A DNA stretch of 64,000 nt from Microvirga arsenatis (GTDB taxonomy: Bacteria; Pseudomonadota; Alphaproteobacteria; Rhizobiales; Beijerinckiaceae), in contig NZ_JAAAXJ010000004.1 in NCBI RefSeq assembly GCF_009910705.1, positions 124,001 to 188,000 of the forward strand. Direction: 5' to 3'. Within the stretch, counting starts at the first letter, position 1. Every line of letters starts with the position of its first letter. The notes beneath the pieces are model-generated. The model was not told the DNA's origin, did no database searches, and saw only the letters and a program-made list of their open reading frames with translations. Shown here in pieces: positions 16,152 to 25,363 of the stretch. The position numbers were made by a program, and so were the translations under genes.

Positions 16152-19100
16152 ATTCCGCCGCCAGCGCCTGGCGGTGGGGATGCTTTTCCTCCGCCCGGCC
16201 GGCCCGCACCGTCTCGCGGGCGATGAAGGTGTAGAACATCGGCACCACGAAGAGCGTGAAGATCGTGCCGATCGACATGCCCGAGGCGATGACGAGCCCC
16301 ATAGAGAAGCGTGCGGCGGCGCCGGCGCCGGAGGCATAGAGCAGCGGCGCCACACCGAGCACCATGGCAGCGGTGGTCATGAGGATCGGGCGCAGGCGGA
16401 CGCGGGCCGCCTCCTCGATGGCCTGCCGCTTGCTGACCCCGTGCTTCGCCTTCTGCTCGTTGGCGAACTCTACCATCAGGATGCCGTGCTTGGTGATCAG
16501 ACCCACGAGGGTGATCAGCCCCACCTGGGTGTAGATGTTGAGCGTCGCCAAGCCCACGTTCAGGAAGATCATGGCCCCGAAGATGGAGAGCGGCACGGAC
16601 ATCATGATGATGAACGGATCGCGGAAGCTCTCGAACTGCGCCGCCAGCACGAGATAGATCACGATGACGGCGAGCCCAAAGGCCAGCAGGATCGAGTTGC
16701 CCTCCTGGATTTCCAGGCGCGACTGACCGGCATAGTCTTCGTAAAAGCCCTGCGGCATGACCTCCCGGGCGATCGAGCGCAGGGTCGCCAGGCCTTCCGA
16801 CGTGGTCACGCCAGGAAGAGGCAGGGCCGAAAGCGTTGCCGAATTGAGCTGGTTGAACTGCTCGATGACCGCCGGCGCCGCATCGGTCTTGATGCTGATG
16901 AGAGCAGACAACGGAACCATGGAGCCGTCGGACGCGCGAACGTAGTACTCGGCAAGCCGCTCCGGGTTGAGACGATCCTCCTGCCGGACCTGGCTGACGA
17001 CGTCATAGCTCCGGTTATCCCGGTCGAACTTCGAAATCGGCGCACCGCCGACGAGGGCTCCGAGGGTGTTGCCGATCTCGGATACGGGCACGCCCAGAGC
17101 GGCGGCCCGATCACGATCGACCGTGATGCGCGCGCGCGGCGTCTCGTAGGAGATGGAGTTCTGGACGATGATGAACTTGCCCGATTTCATCGCCCGCTTG
17201 CGGATTTCATCCGCGGTTTCATAGGCCTGTGAGGAATCGCCGATGGTGCGCAATACGTACTGGATCGGCAGACCGTCACCGGCTCCGGGCAGGGACGGAG
17301 GCGCAAAGGCGAAGGCCTGGACGCCGGCATTCTCATTCAGAAGGTTCTGAATGTCCTGCTTGGTCTCTGCCCCCTTCTTCTCGCGCTCGCTCCATTCCTT
17401 CAGCTTGAAGCCGAAGAAGCCGCCGCCGCCGCCATCGATTCCGACGATCAGGAAGCTGTCATCGATCTCCTTGATCTTCTCCGCCGCGTTGGTGAACTGC
17501 TTGGAGAAGGCCTGGGTATATTCGGCAGTCGCATATTTCGGCGCGTTGAGAATGCCGAGATAGGCGCCCTGATCCTCTTCCGGCGCAAGCTCGGAGGAGG
17601 TCTTGGTGAACATGAAGGCCGTGGTGCCGAGCAGGACGGCCACGATGACCAAGGTCACGCCACGATAGTCGAGCGAGCCCTTCAGGCGCCGGGCGTACCA
17701 GTTCTCGAGCCGGGTGAAGACGCGATCGACGAAAGCGGCAAAGCGCCCTTGACCGCCGTGACCCTTCAGCAGCCTGGAGGACATCATGGGCGAAAGCGTC
17801 ACGGCGACGATGCCCGAGATGATCACGGCTCCGGCTAGGGTGAAGGCGAATTCGCGGAAGAGCGAGCCCGTCAGGCCCTGCGTGAAGCCGATCGGGGCAT
17901 AGACTGCCGCCAGGGTGATCGTCATGGAGACGATCGGCAGGAAGATCTCCTTCATGCCCACGATGGCCGCATCGACCGGCTTCAAGCCCTCCTCGATGTG
18001 GCGGTGGATGTTCTCCAGCACCACGATGGCGTCATCGACCACGAGGCCGATGGCGAGCACCATCGCCAGCAGGGTGAGCAGGTTGATCGAGTAGCCCAGC
18101 GCGTAGAGGAAGAAGCACACGCCCACGAGCGAGAGCGGGATGGTCACGATCGGGATCAGCACCGAGCGGAAGGAGCCCAGGAAGAGCAGGATCACCACCA
18201 CCACGATGAGCGCCGCCTCTCCGATGGTCTTGAACACCTCCTCGATCGAGGCCGAGATGAAGTTCGACGCATCGTAGACGATCTCGACCGTCATGCCTTT
18301 GGGCAGAGTCGAGCGAATTCCCTCGATCTCCTTCGTCACCTCTGCGGCAACGGTCAGAGGGTTGGCGGAGGGCGTGGGCGTAATGCCGATAAAGGTGCCC
18401 TGACTGCCGTTGAAGCTGACGATTGTATCGGTGCTCTCGGGCCCGAGTTCCACATCCGCCACATCGCGCAGGCGCACCACCTGATCGCCGCTCGAGCGGA
18501 TCGGCAAGGTGCCGAAGGTCTCGGGCGTCTGGAGGGTGGTCTGCATGTCGAGCCTGTAGGCCACGTACTCGCTCTGGGTCTTACCGGGTGCCGCGAGGAA
18601 GTTGTTGGTCCTGATCGCCGCCACCACATCGCCGGCCGTCACGCCGCGGGCGGCAAGGCGCACGGGATCGATCCAGACGCGCATGGAGAAGTCGCGCCCG
18701 CCGAGGATTTCGGCGTTGCCGACGCCCTCAAGCGTGGCAAAGCGCGGCTGGACCACGCGGGTGAGGAATTCGGAGACCTGCTCCGGGTTCATCTCCGTGC
18801 TGCCGAAGGTGATGTACATGAGGGCGAAGCTCTGGCCCGTGCCCTTCATGATCACCGGATCCTCAGCCTCGGAGGGAAGCTGCGCGCGGATCTGCTGCAC
18901 CTTGGAGGTGACTTCGGTGAGCGCGGCGTTCGGATCCGTGTTGAGGCGCATGCGCACGGACACCGTGCTGACGCCGAGACGGCTTTGCGTCGTCACGTAG
19001 TCGACGCCTTCGGCGCTCGACACCGATTTGGCGATGGGGGTGCTGATGAAGCCCTGAATCAGGTCGGCGCTCGCGCCCGTATAGACCGTCGTGATCGTGA

Positions 19101-19233
19101 TGGTGGTTTCCTCGACCTCGGGATACTGGCGCACCTGGAGGTTCATCAGACCCTGCGCACCGAGCAGCAGGATCAGGAGGCTGACCACCATCGATAGGAC
19201 GGGACGGCGGATGAAAAGTTCGGTGAAACTCAT
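16150..19233 (-). CDS. RND-family multidrug efflux permease (HAE1/AcrB type)
   Basis: This 1027-aa inner-membrane proton antiporter exports hydrophobic or amphiphilic compounds as part of a tripartite pump. It has TM1 at about 12-30, the second TM group with the proton-relay GLVVDDAIVVLENIHRHIEEG around residues 400-420, two large periplasmic loops and a second set of TM helices from about 855. The protein is complete. The partner membrane-fusion gene lies nine bases upstream on the same strand, but no outer-membrane factor is encoded nearby, so a shared TolC-like channel is needed. The divergent TetR gene beyond the fusion gene probably represses both. Confidence 0.94.
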   Translation of the reverse strand: MSFTELFIRRPVLSMVVSLLILLLGAQGLMNLQVRQYPEVEETTITITTVYTGASADLIQGFISTPIAKSVSSAEGVDYVTTQSRLGVSTVSVRMRLNTDPNAALTEVTSKVQQIRAQLPSEAEDPVIMKGTGQSFALMYITFGSTEMNPEQVSEFLTRVVQPRFATLEGVGNAEILGGRDFSMRVWIDPVRLAARGVTAGDVVAAIRTNNFLAAPGKTQSEYVAYRLDMQTTLQTPETFGTLPIRSSGDQVVRLRDVADVELGPESTDTIVSFNGSQGTFIGITPTPSANPLTVAAEVTKEIEGIRSTLPKGMTVEIVYDASNFISASIEEVFKTIGEAALIVVVVILLFLGSFRSVLIPIVTIPLSLVGVCFFLYALGYSINLLTLLAMVLAIGLVVDDAIVVLENIHRHIEEGLKPVDAAIVGMKEIFLPIVSMTITLAAVYAPIGFTQGLTGSLFREFAFTLAGAVIISGIVAVTLSPMMSSRLLKGHGGQGRFAAFVDRVFTRLENWYARRLKGSLDYRGVTLVIVAVLLGTTAFMFTKTSSELAPEEDQGAYLGILNAPKYATAEYTQAFSKQFTNAAEKIKEIDDSFLIVGIDGGGGGFFGFKLKEWSEREKKGAETKQDIQNLLNENAGVQAFAFAPPSLPGAGDGLPIQYVLRTIGDSSQAYETADEIRKRAMKSGKFIIVQNSISYETPRARITVDRDRAAALGVPVSEIGNTLGALVGGAPISKFDRDNRSYDVVSQVRQEDRLNPERLAEYYVRASDGSMVPLSALISIKTDAAPAVIEQFNQLNSATLSALPLPGVTTSEGLATLRSIAREVMPQGFYEDYAGQSRLEIQEGNSILLAFGLAVIVIYLVLAAQFESFRDPFIIMMSVPLSIFGAMIFLNVGLATLNIYTQVGLITLVGLITKHGILMVEFANEQKAKHGVSKRQAIEEAARVRLRPILMTTAAMVLGVAPLLYASGAGAAARFSMGLVIASGMSIGTIFTLFVVPMFYTFIARETVRAGRAEEKHPHRQALAAE

Positions 19234-19242
19234 GGCTTGAGC

Positions 19243-20376
19243 CTATTGCCCGTTCGCGAGCTTGGTCGTGTCGAGCTTGGTCACATCGATGGAGTTGTCG
19301 ATCTTGACGGTCGAACCGGCCTGCAGCTTGTTCTGCCCCGAGGCGACCACCTGCTGACCGGGATTGAGGCCGGACAGGATCTCAAGAGAGCCGCCGCGGC
19401 GACGGCCGGTCTTCACGAAAACCTGCTTGACGACCTGAACCTGCTGGCCCGCCCGCTCTTCCTGCTCGATCGTGTAGACGTAATCCCCGTAGAGGCTGGT
19501 GATAACCGCCGTCTGTGGCAGCGTCACGACGTTCGGCTGCTCAGGCAGGATCACCTCGACATGCAGGAACTGGCCCGGAAGGATGCTTCCGTCCTTGTTG
19601 TCCTCAATGAGAGCCTGAACGGAAACGAGCCGGGTCTTGGGATCGACCTTGGGATCCTTGCCGATGACGCGGCCCTTGAAGGGAAGGTCCGCCTCCGTCA
19701 CCCCGGCGCGAAGCTCCTGCCCGAGCCTGATGTCGCCCGCCCGCTGCTCAGGAACCGTGAAGTCCACCTTCATGGAGGAGAGGTCCTGGAAGCTCGCCAC
19801 CACCGTGCCGGGCTGGACATATTGCCCGATATCGATGCGCGGAATGCCGGCGACGCCGCTGAACGGCGCTTTGAGGGCCTTCTGCTCGATGACGGCCCGA
19901 ACGCGGGCCTCCTGGGCGCGAGCCGTCGCGAGGGAAGCCTCGTTCTGCTCGAAGGTCGCCTCGGCCGTGATGCCGCGCGAAGCCAGGGCGCGGGAGCGGG
20001 CGAAGTTGGCTTCGGCCAGCTTTACCTGGGCCTGAACGTTGGCAAGGTCCGCCCGGTCCACCGCGTCGTCGAGCTGGACCAGCACCTTGCCCGCGGCCAC
20101 GCGGTCATTGGGCTTGAAGTTGATCTCCTTGACGACGCCGCCGACCTGGACGGCCAGCTCGACGCCGTTGGCCGCCTTGGCCGTGCCGATGGCGCCGATG
20201 CTCGGCGTCCAGGCCATCGCCTCAACCTTGGCAGCCGAGACCGTTTGCGGCGGCGGCTGCATGGTGGCGAAGAACTGCGCGATCATTTTGTCCCGGAAAA
20301 AGTTGAACCAGATCAGGCCGCCGCACAATCCGACGGCAAGCAGGAACACGAGAGCAACTACGAGGCGCCGTTTCAT
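19243..20376 (-). CDS. RND efflux periplasmic adaptor (membrane-fusion protein)
   Basis: This 377-aa adaptor has an N-terminal membrane anchor (about 3-24), a barrel-sandwich half-motif starting ANGVELAVQVGGVVKEINF, an alpha-helical hairpin (residues about 105-165) and a C-terminal beta-barrel region. It bridges the RND permease and an outer-membrane channel. Two ATGs lie close together; GGAAG is six bases before the one at 20376, which is preferred to 20382. It is the first gene of the efflux operon and is divergent from the TetR regulator, with a palindromic operator candidate in between. Confidence 0.92.
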   Translation of the reverse strand: MKRRLVVALVFLLAVGLCGGLIWFNFFRDKMIAQFFATMQPPPQTVSAAKVEAMAWTPSIGAIGTAKAANGVELAVQVGGVVKEINFKPNDRVAAGKVLVQLDDAVDRADLANVQAQVKLAEANFARSRALASRGITAEATFEQNEASLATARAQEARVRAVIEQKALKAPFSGVAGIPRIDIGQYVQPGTVVASFQDLSSMKVDFTVPEQRAGDIRLGQELRAGVTEADLPFKGRVIGKDPKVDPKTRLVSVQALIEDNKDGSILPGQFLHVEVILPEQPNVVTLPQTAVITSLYGDYVYTIEQEERAGQQVQVVKQVFVKTGRRRGGSLEILSGLNPGQQVVASGQNKLQAGSTVKIDNSIDVTKLDTTKLANGQ

Positions 20377-20484
20377 GGGCATCTTCCGAGATTCCGAGCC
20401 TTATCAATGGGCTCGCATAAGACTAAGGAGGTGCGGCACTAACGCAGCTTTCCCTTGACGCCAATGCCGTGCAGGCATTTATGT

Positions 20485-20498
20485 ACCGTCTGGACGGT
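20485..20498. promoter_or_regulatory. TetR-type operator candidate
   Basis: ACCGTCTGGACGGT has perfect 6-bp arms around a 2-nt centre and lies between the divergent efflux and TetR genes, 108 bases before the adaptor start and 41 before the TetR start. This layout is typical of TetR/AcrR operators. Confidence 0.7.
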
Positions 20499-20538
20499 TT
20501 AGTTGCAAGTGCCGTAGCGCACAAAACAAGAGCGATAA

Positions 20539-21111
20539 ATGCTGTTTCCCTGTACCAGAGGCCGTAAGAGTTCGCGGGAAAAAATTCTCGATGCGGCCGC
20601 AGAACTCGTCGGCGAGATCGGCGCCGGGCGGCTGACCCTCGAGGCGGTCGCCGAGAAGGCGGGGCTCAGCAAGGGCGGGCTTCTCTATAACTTTCCCACC
20701 AAGGAAGCTCTGCTGCAGGGCATGATCCAGCGCATGATCGACCAGGTTGCGTCGGAGCGGGAGGCTCTGCGGGAAAGGGCCGCCCCCGGCCCCAACCTTG
20801 AGGCCCGGATCTTGACCAAGGCCCTGCTCAACATGTGCTGCGGGGGCAAGATGCAGGAGGTGGCAACCGGGCTGCTGGCCGCCACGGCCGAGAATCCGCG
20901 CCTTCTCGATCCTCTCCGTCAGGTGATCGGAGCCACCCTGGAGCAACTGAAGTCGACCTCCGAGGATCTCGACGCCGCCTTGCTGGCATGGCTGGCCACG
21001 GAAGGCTTGAGCAATCTCGAGATGCACAGCCTCAGCCCGTTCTCGGAAGAAGACCGCGATCGGATCGTGAAGGCGATCGATCGCCTCGTAACCAAGGGCA
21101 TCGCCGAGTAA
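20539..21111 (+). CDS. TetR-family transcriptional regulator
   Basis: This 190-aa protein has an N-terminal TetR helix-turn-helix (SREKILDAAAELVGEIGAG... followed by VAEKAGLSKGGLLYNFPTKEALL, residues about 11-58). The C-terminal ligand domain is of the TetR_C type and includes NMCCGGKM. It is divergent from the RND efflux operon and most likely represses it, being released by a pump substrate. Its stop lies 12 bases from the stop of the convergent CoA-transferase gene, with no terminator visible between. Confidence 0.9.
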   Translation: MLFPCTRGRKSSREKILDAAAELVGEIGAGRLTLEAVAEKAGLSKGGLLYNFPTKEALLQGMIQRMIDQVASEREALRERAAPGPNLEARILTKALLNMCCGGKMQEVATGLLAATAENPRLLDPLRQVIGATLEQLKSTSEDLDAALLAWLATEGLSNLEMHSLSPFSEEDRDRIVKAIDRLVTKGIAE

Positions 21112-21123
21112 GCCCGTTCCGCC

Positions 21124-22296
21124 TCAGGCCATCCAGGACGGATCGCTCAACACCTCGTCCGTATGCTCGCCCAGGCGCGGCGAAGGGCGCTCCGCTGCCA
21201 TGGGCTGCCCGTTCATCACGATGGGCGAGCGCACGGAGGGGATGGCTCCGCCCTTCGCCGCCTGCGAGGGAAGGTCGATCCGCATGCCGCGGGCGACGAC
21301 CTGCGGGTCGGCGAAGACGTCGGCGACCGTGTTGATGGGGCCTGCGGGAACGCCCTGCTGTTCGAGCGCCGAGAGCAGCGCCTCTCGTGTCGTCCTGAGG
21401 GTCAGCTCGGTCAGGATCGGCACGAGTTCGGCGCGACGGCCGACCCGTCCCGCATTGGTGCGGAAGCGCTCGTCCTGCGCCAGCTCGGGCCGGCCCAGCA
21501 CGGAGACGAAGCGGGCGAACTGCCCGTCGTTGCCCACCGCCACGATCACGTGGCCGTCCGACACCGGAAAGACCTGATACGGCACGATGTTGGGATGGGC
21601 ATTGCCCATGCGCCGGGGCGACCGGCCGGAGGCCAAGTAGTTCATGGCCTGATTGGCGAGCACGCTCGTCTGCACGTCGAGGAGCGCCATGTCGAGATGC
21701 GCCCCCTCCCCCGTAGCGTCGCGCCGGCGAAGGGCGGCCAGGATGCCGACGACTGAATAGACGCCGGTGAAGATGTCCACATAGGCCACGCCGATCTTCT
21801 GCGGCTCGCCGTTCGGATCGCCGGTCAGGTCCATGATCCCGCCCATGCCCTGGATCATGAAGTCGTAGCCGGCGCGGGCGGCATAGGGCCCGTTCTGGCC
21901 GAAGCCCGTGATCGAGCAATAGACGAGACGCGGATTGACCGCTTTCAGGCTCTCGTAGTCGAGGCCGTACTTCTTGAGTCCGCCGACCTTGAAGTTCTCG
22001 ATCACCACATCGGCATGGGCGGCGAGCGTTCGTACGAGCTCCTGCCCCTCGGGCGTCTCGAAATCCGCGGCGATGGAGCGCTTGCCCCGGTTGCAGGAGT
22101 GGAAGTAGGCCGCCGAGAGATCGCCGCCGTCCGCCGCCTCCACGAAGGGCGGTCCCCAGCCGCGGGTATCGTCGCCTGCACCCGGCCGTTCCACCTTGAC
22201 CACATCGGCGCCGAGATCGGCGAGCATCTGGCCGACCCAGGGACCGGCGAGAATGCGCGCGAGTTCGAGGACTTTGAGGCCTTCGAGCGGTTTCAT
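21124..22296 (-). CDS. gcdG: CaiB/BaiF class III CoA-transferase, probably glutarate CoA-transferase
   Basis: This 390-aa enzyme of the class III CoA-transferase family begins MKPLEGLKVLELARILAGPW, the standard N-terminus, and contains LGADVVKVERPGAGDDTRGWGPP and the catalytic-Asp region VHLDMALLDVQT-like sequence (HLDMALLD). The ATG at 22296 is chosen over an upstream TTG at 22305. It is the last gene of the gcdH operon. In pseudomonads and other proteobacteria a gene of this type (gcdG) beside glutaryl-CoA dehydrogenase activates glutarate to glutaryl-CoA. That role is inferred from the neighbour, not from diagnostic residues. Confidence 0.82.
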   Translation of the reverse strand: MKPLEGLKVLELARILAGPWVGQMLADLGADVVKVERPGAGDDTRGWGPPFVEAADGGDLSAAYFHSCNRGKRSIAADFETPEGQELVRTLAAHADVVIENFKVGGLKKYGLDYESLKAVNPRLVYCSITGFGQNGPYAARAGYDFMIQGMGGIMDLTGDPNGEPQKIGVAYVDIFTGVYSVVGILAALRRRDATGEGAHLDMALLDVQTSVLANQAMNYLASGRSPRRMGNAHPNIVPYQVFPVSDGHVIVAVGNDGQFARFVSVLGRPELAQDERFRTNAGRVGRRAELVPILTELTLRTTREALLSALEQQGVPAGPINTVADVFADPQVVARGMRIDLPSQAAKGGAIPSVRSPIVMNGQPMAAERPSPRLGEHTDEVLSDPSWMA

Positions 22297-22301
22297 GCGG
22301 A

Positions 22302-23108
22302 TCAATCCATGATGGTGTCGAGCCCGCGCCGCAGGCCCGTGAAGGAGCCGACCCGGCGGGCGGCCAGCAGGGTGCCGGCGACATAGGGCGCCGCCGACGA
22401 GCCGGCATCATGGCGGATCGCGAGCCGCTCGTTGTCGGCGCCGAACACCGCCTCGCAGGAGAGCACGAAGGACGGCATGCGCAGGGAATGAACCTGCACC
22501 GGCTCCTTGGCGCCGAGCGCACCGCCGCGGGTCTCGCGAATGCCGGTCAGCTCGTCCACGGGCTTCGAGGTGGCGGGCTGGCGCGCCTCGCTCAGAAGCT
22601 CGGCCAGCTCGCGGGCGGTGCCCGAGGGCGTATCGACCTTCTTGGCGGAGGCGTAATCGATGATCTCCACATCCGGCACGTAGCGGGCCGCTTCCAGCGC
22701 AAAGCGGCGCAGAAGCGTCGCCGTGATCGAGAAATTGCCGGCGGCGAGCACCCCGCGACCCGCCTTCTGCGCCTGGACATCGATCTCAGCGTAGTCCTCG
22801 GCGCTCAACCCGGATGTGCCGACGACCACGTGCCGGCCATGAGCCAGAGCCGTGAGGGCATGAGCCTTCACGGCATTGGGCTTGGTGTAGTCGATCAGCA
22901 CGTCGGAGGGCTCGCGCAGCGCCTCCTCCAGGGTTGCGCTGATCGCAATGCCCAAGTGGGGCAGCCCTGCCGCCGCACCCGCATCCTGTCCCGCCGCGCT
23001 GCGGCTGACGGCGCCTGCGAGCACGAGGTCTTCCGAGGCGGCGATCGCCGCCACGAGGGCCTTGCCGACCCAGCCGGTCGATCCCGCCAGGGTGATCCGC
23101 ACGGGCAT
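22302..23108 (-). CDS. dapB: DapB-family reductase with altered catalytic motif
   Basis: The 268-aa protein has the DapB Rossmann start (GSTGWVGKALV), VLIDYTKP, VVVGTSGLS, the NFSI segment and the substrate loop KKVDTPSGTA, so it belongs to the 4-hydroxy-tetrahydrodipicolinate reductase family. In canonical DapB the segment before that loop reads EAHHRHK, with the first His catalytic; here it is DYASAKK, so both His residues are absent while the Lys and PSGTA loop remain. It lies inside an operon for glutaryl-CoA metabolism between gcdH and a CoA-transferase. It may be a paralogue reducing a different substrate. Lysine biosynthesis is therefore not assured, and a canonical dapB probably lies elsewhere. 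Confidence 0.78.
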   Translation of the reverse strand: MPVRITLAGSTGWVGKALVAAIAASEDLVLAGAVSRSAAGQDAGAAAGLPHLGIAISATLEEALREPSDVLIDYTKPNAVKAHALTALAHGRHVVVGTSGLSAEDYAEIDVQAQKAGRGVLAAGNFSITATLLRRFALEAARYVPDVEIIDYASAKKVDTPSGTARELAELLSEARQPATSKPVDELTGIRETRGGALGAKEPVQVHSLRMPSFVLSCEAVFGADNERLAIRHDAGSSAAPYVAGTLLAARRVGSFTGLRRGLDTIMD

Positions 23109-23123
23109 GGTCTCACCCTATCC

Positions 23124-24323
23124 TTAGAAGAACGCCTGCAGGCCCGTCTGGGCGCGACCGAGAATGAGGGCGTGCACGTCATGGGTGCCCTCGTAGGTGT
23201 TCACGGTCTCCAGGTTCTGCGCATGGCGCATCACGTGGTATTCCTCCTGGATGCCGTTGCCGCCATGCATGTCGCGGGCTTGCCGAGCGATCTCCAGGGC
23301 CTTGCCGCAATTGTTGCGCTTGACGAGCGAGATCATCTCCGGCGCCATGCGGCGCTCGTCGAAGAGGCGGCCGACGCGCAACGAGGCATGGAGGCCGAGG
23401 GTGATCTCGGTCAGCATGTCGGCGAGCTTCTTCTGCACGAGCTGCGTGGCCGCGAGCGGACGGCCGAACTGCTTGCGGTCGAGGGTGTACTGGCGCGCCC
23501 GGTGCCAGCAATCCTCCGCCGCGCCCATGGCACCCCAGGAGATGCCGTAGCGGGCGCGGTTGAGGCAGCCGAAGGGCCCCTTGAGGCCCGACACGTTCGG
23601 CAGCAGCGCGTCCTCGCCCACCTCGACATTGTCCATGACGATCTCGCCCGTGATCGAGGCGCGCAGGCTGAGCTTGCCGCCGATCTTCGGCGCGGAGAGG
23701 CCCTTCATGCCCTTTTCCAGCACGAAGCCGCGGATCTGGTTGTCGTGCGCCTCGGACTTCGCCCAGACCACGAACACGTCCGCGATGGGGGAGTTGGAGA
23801 TCCACATCTTGGAGCCGATCAGGCGATAGCCGCCATCGGTCTTCACCGCGCGGGTCTTCATGCCGGCGGGATCCGATCCCGCATCCGGCTCGGTGAGGCC
23901 GAAGCAGCCCACATATTCGCCGGAGGCGAGCTTGGGCAGGTACTTCCGGCGCTGCTCCTCGGAGCCATAGGCATAGATCGGGTACATGACGAGGGAGGAC
24001 TGCACGCTCATCATGGAGCGGTAGCCGGAATCGACCCGCTCCACCTCGCGGGCCACGAGGCCATAGGCCACGTAGGAGGCGCCCGCGCAGCCGTACTCCT
24101 GGGGGATCGTCACGCCGAGAAGGCCGAGCTCGCCCATCTCGTTGAAGATGGCGCGGTCCGTCTTCTCCTCGCGATAGGCCTCGATCACCCGCGGCAGAAG
24201 CTTCTCCTGGGCGTAGGACCGGGCCGTGTCGCGGATCATCCGTTCGTCGTCGGTGAGAAGCTCGTCGAGGAGGAGCGGATCCTCCCAGGTGAATTTCGCG
24301 AGTTCCTGTTGAGCACCGGCCAT
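23124..24323 (-). CDS. gcdH: Glutaryl-CoA dehydrogenase
   Basis: This FAD enzyme of the acyl-CoA dehydrogenase family oxidises and decarboxylates glutaryl-CoA to crotonyl-CoA in lysine, tryptophan and glutarate catabolism. The 399-aa protein has [39 protein letters not shown] and the C-terminal [32 protein letters not shown] block. The Glu of TYEGT is the expected catalytic base. An AAGGA site eight bases before the ATG at 24323 fixes the start, although the frame is open to 24431. It heads an operon with a DapB-like reductase and a CoA-transferase, and is divergent from a LysR gene, an arrangement known for gcdR-gcdHG. Confidence 0.92.
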   Translation of the reverse strand: MAGAQQELAKFTWEDPLLLDELLTDDERMIRDTARSYAQEKLLPRVIEAYREEKTDRAIFNEMGELGLLGVTIPQEYGCAGASYVAYGLVAREVERVDSGYRSMMSVQSSLVMYPIYAYGSEEQRRKYLPKLASGEYVGCFGLTEPDAGSDPAGMKTRAVKTDGGYRLIGSKMWISNSPIADVFVVWAKSEAHDNQIRGFVLEKGMKGLSAPKIGGKLSLRASITGEIVMDNVEVGEDALLPNVSGLKGPFGCLNRARYGISWGAMGAAEDCWHRARQYTLDRKQFGRPLAATQLVQKKLADMLTEITLGLHASLRVGRLFDERRMAPEMISLVKRNNCGKALEIARQARDMHGGNGIQEEYHVMRHAQNLETVNTYEGTHDVHALILGRAQTGLQAFF

Positions 24324-24466
24324 GACGGTCATCCTTCTCGTGCAAGAGTGCGGGCGCCGGCCTCGGGCCAGGCAAGCCCATTGAATTTGACCGGCAAAAT
24401 CGCGCTGGACAGGCGAAATGTAAATCGACATCTTCGCAGCAGGTTATTCTCAAGTGGAATGAACGT

Positions 24467-25363
24467 GTGTTCCGCCGCGGCTTCCTGCCCAATGTGGGCA
24501 ATCTCCTTGCCTTCGAGGCCACGGCCCGCCACGGCAGCGTTTCCCGCGCCGCGGAGGAGCTGAACCTCACGCAGAGCGCCGTCTCCCGGCAGATCCAGCA
24601 GCTCGAGGAATCGCTCGGCGTTTCGCTCTTCAGCCGGTCCCGCCAGCGGGTGGTGCTCACCGACGTGGGGCGCCTCTATGCCTCGCAGGTGCGCAGCACC
24701 CTGTCCGAACTCTCGGACGCCACCCACCAGGCCATTGCGCTCGCGGGCACGACCGGCGTGCTCAACCTCGCGACTCTTCCGACCTTCGGTACTCGCTGGC
24801 TCATCCCGCGGATTCCGGATTTCTTCGCCCGCCATCCGGGCGTGACCGTGAATTTCGGCGTGCGCCTCGTTCCCTTCGACTTCGCCGCCGAGCCCTTCGA
24901 CGCAGCCATCCATTTCGGCGAGCCGCACTGGCCGGGCGCGGTGTGCGAACTGCTGCGCACGGAGGAGGTCGTGCCCGTGTGCAGCCCGGCCTACCGGGAG
25001 CGCGAGAACCTGCGTTCGCCGCAGGACCTGACCTGCGCCACCCTGCTGCAGCAGAGCACGCGGCCCACCGCCTGGGCGGAATGGTTCGCCAGCGTCGGCG
25101 TGGAGGCTAGCAACCCCTTGCGCGGCCCGCGTTTCGAGCAGTTCGCCATGGTGGCCCAGGCTGCGGCCGCGGGCCTGGGCGCGGCGCTGATCCCGCATTT
25201 TCTGATCGCGGACGAGCTGGCCTCGGGGCGTCTCGATATCCTGTTCCCGGAAAGCCTCGTCAGCGGGGGCGCCTATTATCTCGTTTACCCGGAGCACAAG
25301 GCGGAAACGCCGCTCCTGCGCTCCTTCCGCGACTGGATCCTGGACCAGACCCGTCAGGGATAG
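24467..25363 (+). CDS. gcdR: LysR-family regulator (GcvA-like), probable regulator of the glutaryl-CoA operon
   Basis: A 298-aa LysR protein with N-terminal winged helix (NLLAFEATARHGSVSRAAEELNLTQSAVSRQIQQLEESLG) and a co-inducer domain from about residue 93 (GVLNLATLPTFGTRWLIPRI) of the GcvA-like group. The start is a GTG. The gene is divergent from gcdH with 143 bases between, the usual position for a LysR activator of the neighbouring operon; glutarate or a relative would be the expected inducer. Its stop overlaps the end of the convergent MFS gene by ten bases. The symbol rests on context alone. Confidence 0.82.
   Translation: MFRRGFLPNVGNLLAFEATARHGSVSRAAEELNLTQSAVSRQIQQLEESLGVSLFSRSRQRVVLTDVGRLYASQVRSTLSELSDATHQAIALAGTTGVLNLATLPTFGTRWLIPRIPDFFARHPGVTVNFGVRLVPFDFAAEPFDAAIHFGEPHWPGAVCELLRTEEVVPVCSPAYRERENLRSPQDLTCATLLQQSTRPTAWAEWFASVGVEASNPLRGPRFEQFAMVAQAAAAGLGAALIPHFLIADELASGRLDILFPESLVSGGAYYLVYPEHKAETPLLRSFRDWILDQTRQG

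Noticed and set aside
22410-24563. 717-codon frame opposite the gcdH and dapB-like genes
   Set aside because: It spans two real genes and their gap on the other strand and has no recognisable motif.
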